A stretch of 8,302 nt of DNA, from contig CAJXTP010000130.1 in NCBI GenBank assembly GCA_913061335.1, positions 1-8,302 of the forward strand. The letters are read 5' to 3'. Below are positions 5,788-8,302 of the stretch, one piece after another. The translations under genes were made by a program, and so were the position numbers. The notes beneath the pieces are model-generated. The model did not search any database. It had not been told where the DNA came from and saw only the letters and a program-made list of their open reading frames with translations. How positions within the stretch are numbered: the first letter of the stretch is position 1; each line of letters starts with the position of its first letter. This DNA comes from an uncultured Loktanella sp. (GTDB taxonomy: Bacteria > Pseudomonadota > Alphaproteobacteria > Rhodobacterales > Rhodobacteraceae).

Positions 5788-5862
5788 TGGAGCGGGCGAA
5801 GAGATTCGAACTCTCGACCTAAACCTTGGCAAGGTTTCGCTCTACCCCTGAGCTACGCCCGC
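5788..5862 (-). tRNA. tRNA-Gly (anticodon GCC)
   Basis: The 75-base sequence on the minus strand folds as a complete cloverleaf. The acceptor arm is GCGGGCG with CGCCCGC, the D stem is GCTC/GAGC, and the anticodon stem is AAACC/GGTTT around loop TTGCCAA with anticodon GCC. The T arm is GAGAG-TTCGAAT-CTCTT with one G-U pair. The discriminator is U and the CCA end is encoded (5790-5788). The tRNA decodes GGC and GGU. The gene begins 15 bases after the phosphoesterase stop codon on the same strand and is followed by tandem hairpins. No integrase or direct repeat marks it as an integration site here. Confidence 0.97.
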
Positions 5863-5874
5863 ATCCTGTGACGT

Positions 5875-5903
5875 GATCTACAAATAGTGACCGCTGTCCG
5901 CAA
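5875..5903 (-). promoter_or_regulatory. Possible tRNA-Gly promoter overlapping the phosphoesterase stop codon
   Basis: On the minus strand TTGCGG (5903-5898) and TAGATC (5880-5875) are 17 bases apart and would start transcription about 6 bases before the tRNA. The -10 match is weak. The TAG of the -10 is also the stop codon of the upstream gene. The tRNA could instead be made by read-through from the phosphoesterase promoter. Confidence 0.35.
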
Positions 5904-6753
5904 GGCCAAAAATGAAGGTTTTTGAATTTTTCTGACTTGAGCCATATTCAGACGCAAGGTCACGCTGAATTGCATGGCTTGGGCTGACGTCTTGGCTATG
6001 TGCGATAACGCCGTCAGCGGTCAGCAATAACAGCCCGTATGCGCCCGTCTCATCAATGGATAGCGACGAATCCGGGTTGATCAAGTCAAGCACGCCTTGG
6101 TGGCAGGGGCTTTTGAACATGGTCCACGGCACGCCGCGCAGGCTGCCCGATATTGTCCGGTGGATATGGCCGCAAAACAGATGGGCGCGTCGATGTGCGC
6201 TGATCATGTCAAGCAGCTGATGTCCGTCCGCCAGTTTGATGCCGTCCATCCCGATGATGCCTGTGTCAAATGGCGGGTGATGCGAAAACACCAATGGAAT
6301 CATGTCGCCGGTTTCATCAAGCTGGCCTTGCAGCCATGCTAGGCGGTCCGCACACAGCCGCCCTGCGTGACGGCCCTTGGGGTAGGGGGGGCCGTCTAAC
6401 GTATCGAGGGTGATGATCCGGTGATGGTCAAGGTCGACATAATGTTGCGCGAAGCCGCCCCCGTCCTTGGGGGCGTGTGCGAACACCGCGTAAAACGCGT
6501 CGCGTCGATCATGATTTCCAAGCATCGGGATCACGGGGATTGGGCAATCTTTGAGAGCGTCATGCAGCCGTTGATATTGGTCAATCGTGCCGTGATGCGT
6601 CAAATCACCCAACAGGATCAGCATCTTAGCATCGGGGTGGTCAGTCAGGGCCGCATCCAGCACAGATTGGAAGCGCAGCATCGGATCAAGCCCGATGATG
6701 GTGCTACCCGCGCTGGTGATATGAATGTCGGTGATCACGATAATTTTGGTCAT
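5878..6753 (-). CDS. Calcineurin-like metallophosphoesterase (cyclic-nucleotide / glycerophosphodiesterase type)
   Basis: This is a 291-residue cytoplasmic phosphoesterase with all dimetal-site motifs in order: D9-x-H11 in ITDIHI, G49-D50 in LLGDLTHHG, GNHD at 79-82, H158 in FSHHPP, and GHIH at 195-198 in FCGHIHRT. The later RGVPW...CHQG segment (206-220) resembles the CpdA/GpdQ group, so 3',5'-cyclic nucleotide or glycerophosphodiester hydrolysis is likely; the substrate cannot be decided from sequence. The start MTKIIVITDIHI places the first beta strand at the beginning, as usual. An in-frame ATG at 6795 would add 14 atypical residues. Neither has a clear ribosome site, so the start is uncertain. 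The last 25 or so residues after DLASEYG are polar and AT-richer, do not look like the core fold, and overlap the possible tRNA promoter. A good promoter lies upstream at 6832-6860. Confidence 0.9.
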   Translation of the reverse strand: MTKIIVITDIHITSAGSTIIGLDPMLRFQSVLDAALTDHPDAKMLILLGDLTHHGTIDQYQRLHDALKDCPIPVIPMLGNHDRRDAFYAVFAHAPKDGGGFAQHYVDLDHHRIITLDTLDGPPYPKGRHAGRLCADRLAWLQGQLDETGDMIPLVFSHHPPFDTGIIGMDGIKLADGHQLLDMISAHRRAHLFCGHIHRTISGSLRGVPWTMFKSPCHQGVLDLINPDSSLSIDETGAYGLLLLTADGVIAHSQDVSPSHAIQRDLASEYGSSQKNSKTFIFGLADSGHYL

Positions 6754-6801
6754 AACGAATGTGTGCCAAATGAATATTGGCGGCGCAACAACCATATTGC
6801 G

Positions 6802-6818
6802 TGACGATAAATTCGTCA
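6802..6818. promoter_or_regulatory. Interrupted palindrome downstream of the phosphoesterase promoter
   Basis: TGACGA (6802-6807) and TCGTCA (6813-6818) are perfect inverted halves around a 5-base AT spacer. The dyad lies roughly at +7 to +23 from the predicted transcription start (near 6825), a position suited to a repressor. It could equally form a small hairpin in the 5' leader. Confidence 0.35.
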
Positions 6819-6831
6819 GAAATGCCTGTGT

Positions 6832-6860
6832 ATTTTACCGAGGGACGATTGTGATCCCAA
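6832..6860 (-). promoter_or_regulatory. Sigma70-type promoter of the metallophosphoesterase gene
   Basis: On the minus strand TTGGGA (6860-6855, 4 of 6) and TAAAAT (6837-6832, 5 of 6) are spaced by exactly 17 bases. The predicted start near 6825 gives a leader of about 70 bases to the preferred ATG at 6753, or about 30 bases to the alternative ATG at 6795. It lies in the gap after pyruvate carboxylase, consistent with a new transcription unit. Confidence 0.55.
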
Positions 6861-6947
6861 GACAATGCATCAGCAACAGCCCGCCGACCAAGACGATCTT
6901 CGCTTGGTTTGGCCGTTGATTTCAAACCCTGCATTTGTGGTGTGGAC

Positions 6948-6991
6948 GGGCTTGCCCCATTGCCTGCGTTAGCAGCCAATGGCCCAAGCCC
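6948..6991 (-). terminator. Long hairpin after the pyruvate carboxylase stop, without a U-run
   Basis: The palindrome begins 7 bases beyond the carboxylase stop codon. On the plus strand GGGCTTG (6948-6954) pairs with CAAGCCC (6985-6991), CCATTG (6957-6962) with CAATGG (6977-6982), and CTGC (6964-6967) with GCAG (6972-6975). The loop is GTTA, with a 2x2 and a 1x1 mismatch between segments, 17 pairs in all. No T-run follows on the minus strand, so it may be a factor-assisted terminator or a 3'-end stabilising structure. Confidence 0.45.
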
Positions 6992-6998
6992 GCGTCGA

Positions 6999-8302
6999 TT
7001 ATTCCAGTTCGATCAACAAGTCCTTGGCGTCGATCTGGCTGCCTGCGTTGACGTGAACGGCTTTAACGACCGCGTCGCGTTCCGCATGGATACCGGTTTC
7101 CATTTTCATCGCCTCAATCGTCAACAAAAGGTCGCCTTCTTTGACCTCATTGCCAGCCACGGCCGCCACTGTTGCCACAACACCGGGCATTGGTGCGCCG
7201 ATGTGATTGGCATTGCCTGCTTCGGCCTTGGGGCGGGTCACCTTTTCAGACGCTGCAAGCCGGTTCATCACGCGGACGGTGCGCGGTTGACCGTTCAATT
7301 CAAAGAACACTTTGACTTCACCGTCTTCGGATACTTCGGACACAGCCTGCATGCGGATTTCAAGCGTTTTGCCTGGATCAATTTCGGCGCTGATTTCTTC
7401 GCCGGGTTTCATGCCGTAAAAGAATGTTTTGGTTGGCAATGTCCGTACGGGGCCATACGTGCGGTGGCGGCCCATGTAATCAAGGAACACCTTAGGGTAC
7501 ATCAAATAGCCGTTCAGGTCTTCGTTATCGACGTCACGTCCCTCAAGCTGCGCGGACAGGTCGGCGCATGTGGCCGCTAGATCGACAGGAGCCAAGTGCG
7601 CACCGGGCCGGTCTGTCGTTGGCTTTTCGCCCTTCAAGATCTTCTTTTGGATCGCCTTTGGCCAGCCGCCCGGAGGTTGCCCAAGCGCGCCTTTCATCAT
7701 GTCCACAACACTGTCAGGGAACACCACATCTGTGGCTGCGTCCTCGACCTGCGCGCGGGTCAGGTTTTGGCTGACCATCATTAGGGCCATGTCGCCGACA
7801 ACCTTGGATGATGGCGTGACCTTGACGATATCGCCGAACATTTGGTTCACATCCGCATAGGTTTGCGCGACCTCGTGCCAACGTTCTTCGAGCCCCAAAG
7901 ACCGTGCTTGCGATTTCAAATTGGTGAACTGCCCACCGGGCATCTCGTGCAGGTACACTTCGGACGCAGGGGCCTGTAGGCCGGATTCGAACGCAGTATA
8001 ATGCGCGCGGACCTGCTCAAAGTAGTTACTGATTTCGCGGATCGCCGCCATGTTCAGACCCGTATCGCGGTTGGTGCCCTTAAGCGCCTCAACGATAGAC
8101 CCCAGCGTCGGCTGCGACGTGTTCCCAGATAGCGCGTCCATCGCCGCATCAACCACGTCAACGCCCGCGTCAGATACTGCCAGCACAGTCGCAATCGCCG
8201 CACCGGATGTGTCATGTGTGTGGAAATGGATAGGCAGGCCGGTTTCTTCTTTCAACGCAGTGACAAGAGCGCGTCCAGCAGCAGGTTTCAGCAACCCTGC
8301 CA
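6999..8302 (-). CDS. pyc: Pyruvate carboxylase, C-terminal part (5' end beyond the window)
   Basis: Pyruvate carboxylase makes oxaloacetate from pyruvate and bicarbonate using biotin and ATP, refilling the citric acid cycle. About 433 C-terminal residues are visible of a protein usually near 1,150; the biotin carboxylase domain and most of the carboxyltransferase domain lie off the right edge. The first visible residues, AGLLKP, fit the family's DMAGLLKP motif. The carboxyltransferase metal-ligand motif HFHTHDTSG follows, then ALSGNTSQP, YLHEMPGGQFTNL and LGQPPGGWP. The central tetramerisation region is recognisable by MKPGEEISAEIDPGKTL. The C-terminus is a biotinyl domain with EAMKMET; the biotinylated lysine is coded at 7104-7106, 35 residues from the end. 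The presence of the PYC-specific C-terminal arrangement in one chain argues against separate oxaloacetate decarboxylase subunits. The frame is intact. Confidence 0.97.
   Translation of the reverse strand, partial: AGLLKPAAGRALVTALKEETGLPIHFHTHDTSGAAIATVLAVSDAGVDVVDAAMDALSGNTSQPTLGSIVEALKGTNRDTGLNMAAIREISNYFEQVRAHYTAFESGLQAPASEVYLHEMPGGQFTNLKSQARSLGLEERWHEVAQTYADVNQMFGDIVKVTPSSKVVGDMALMMVSQNLTRAQVEDAATDVVFPDSVVDMMKGALGQPPGGWPKAIQKKILKGEKPTTDRPGAHLAPVDLAATCADLSAQLEGRDVDNEDLNGYLMYPKVFLDYMGRHRTYGPVRTLPTKTFFYGMKPGEEISAEIDPGKTLEIRMQAVSEVSEDGEVKVFFELNGQPRTVRVMNRLAASEKVTRPKAEAGNANHIGAPMPGVVATVAAVAGNEVKEGDLLLTIEAMKMETGIHAERDAVVKAVHVNAGSQIDAKDLLIELE

Noticed and set aside
5788..5862. tRNA-Gly as an attachment site of an integrated element
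   Set aside because: There is no integrase, no direct repeat of the tRNA 3' end in the window, and the neighbours are core metabolic genes.
6909..7580. 223-codon plus-strand open frame opposite the pyruvate carboxylase C-terminus
   Set aside because: It mirrors a highly conserved coding region and reads through the post-pyc hairpin. His/Phe-rich composition is typical of antisense to Lys/Glu/Met-rich coding sequence.

Overview
This is an ordinary chromosomal segment of a GC-rich alphaproteobacterium, most likely a marine member of the Rhodobacterales (Roseobacter group). That placement rests on protein character and gene content recalled from the family, not on a database search. The window holds amino-acid and cofactor biosynthesis genes, one tRNA and the end of pyruvate carboxylase. 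I see no mobile element, CRISPR array, phage gene or defence system, and no new biological system that I could defend.

Layout from left to right. Positions 1-47 are not genomic: they are an Illumina Nextera P7 adapter tail with its index, so the contig really begins at 48. On the minus strand follow hisF (48-801, missing only its last few codons) and hisA (803-1519), one base apart. Divergent from hisA is a small secreted DUF2147-family protein (1655-2044), which ends in a strong intrinsic terminator. Then come two plus-strand folate genes that overlap each other: pabB-like aminodeoxychorismate synthase component I (2188-3312) and a short class-IV aminotransferase / aminodeoxychorismate lyase (3273-3905). 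The second meets a minus-strand lytic transglycosylase lipoprotein (3902-4372) head-on, and both genes stop on the same CTAG palindrome. Continuing on the minus strand are hisH (4413-5045) and hisB (5042-5629), coupled by an ATGA overlap, with their own promoter and ribosome binding site. Upstream of that promoter lie tandem hairpins that terminate a tRNA-Gly(GCC) gene (5788-5862), a metallophosphoesterase (5878-6753) with a good sigma70-like promoter, and the C-terminal part of pyruvate carboxylase (6999-8302), which runs off the right edge.

How the genes work together. HisB, HisH, HisA and HisF are the middle steps of histidine biosynthesis. HisA isomerises ProFAR to PRFAR, the HisH-HisF pair converts PRFAR plus glutamine to imidazole glycerol phosphate and AICAR, and HisB dehydrates that product. 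They lie in the pathway cluster but form two transcription units about 2.9 kb apart, with the folate pair, the transglycosylase and the DUF2147 gene between them. PabB and the lyase make p-aminobenzoate from chorismate for folate. The glutaminase partner PabA is not in the window. Pyruvate carboxylase supplies oxaloacetate. The most useful observation for a reader is the adapter at the left end, because an automatic annotator would extend HisF into it and would also call a false small protein there.
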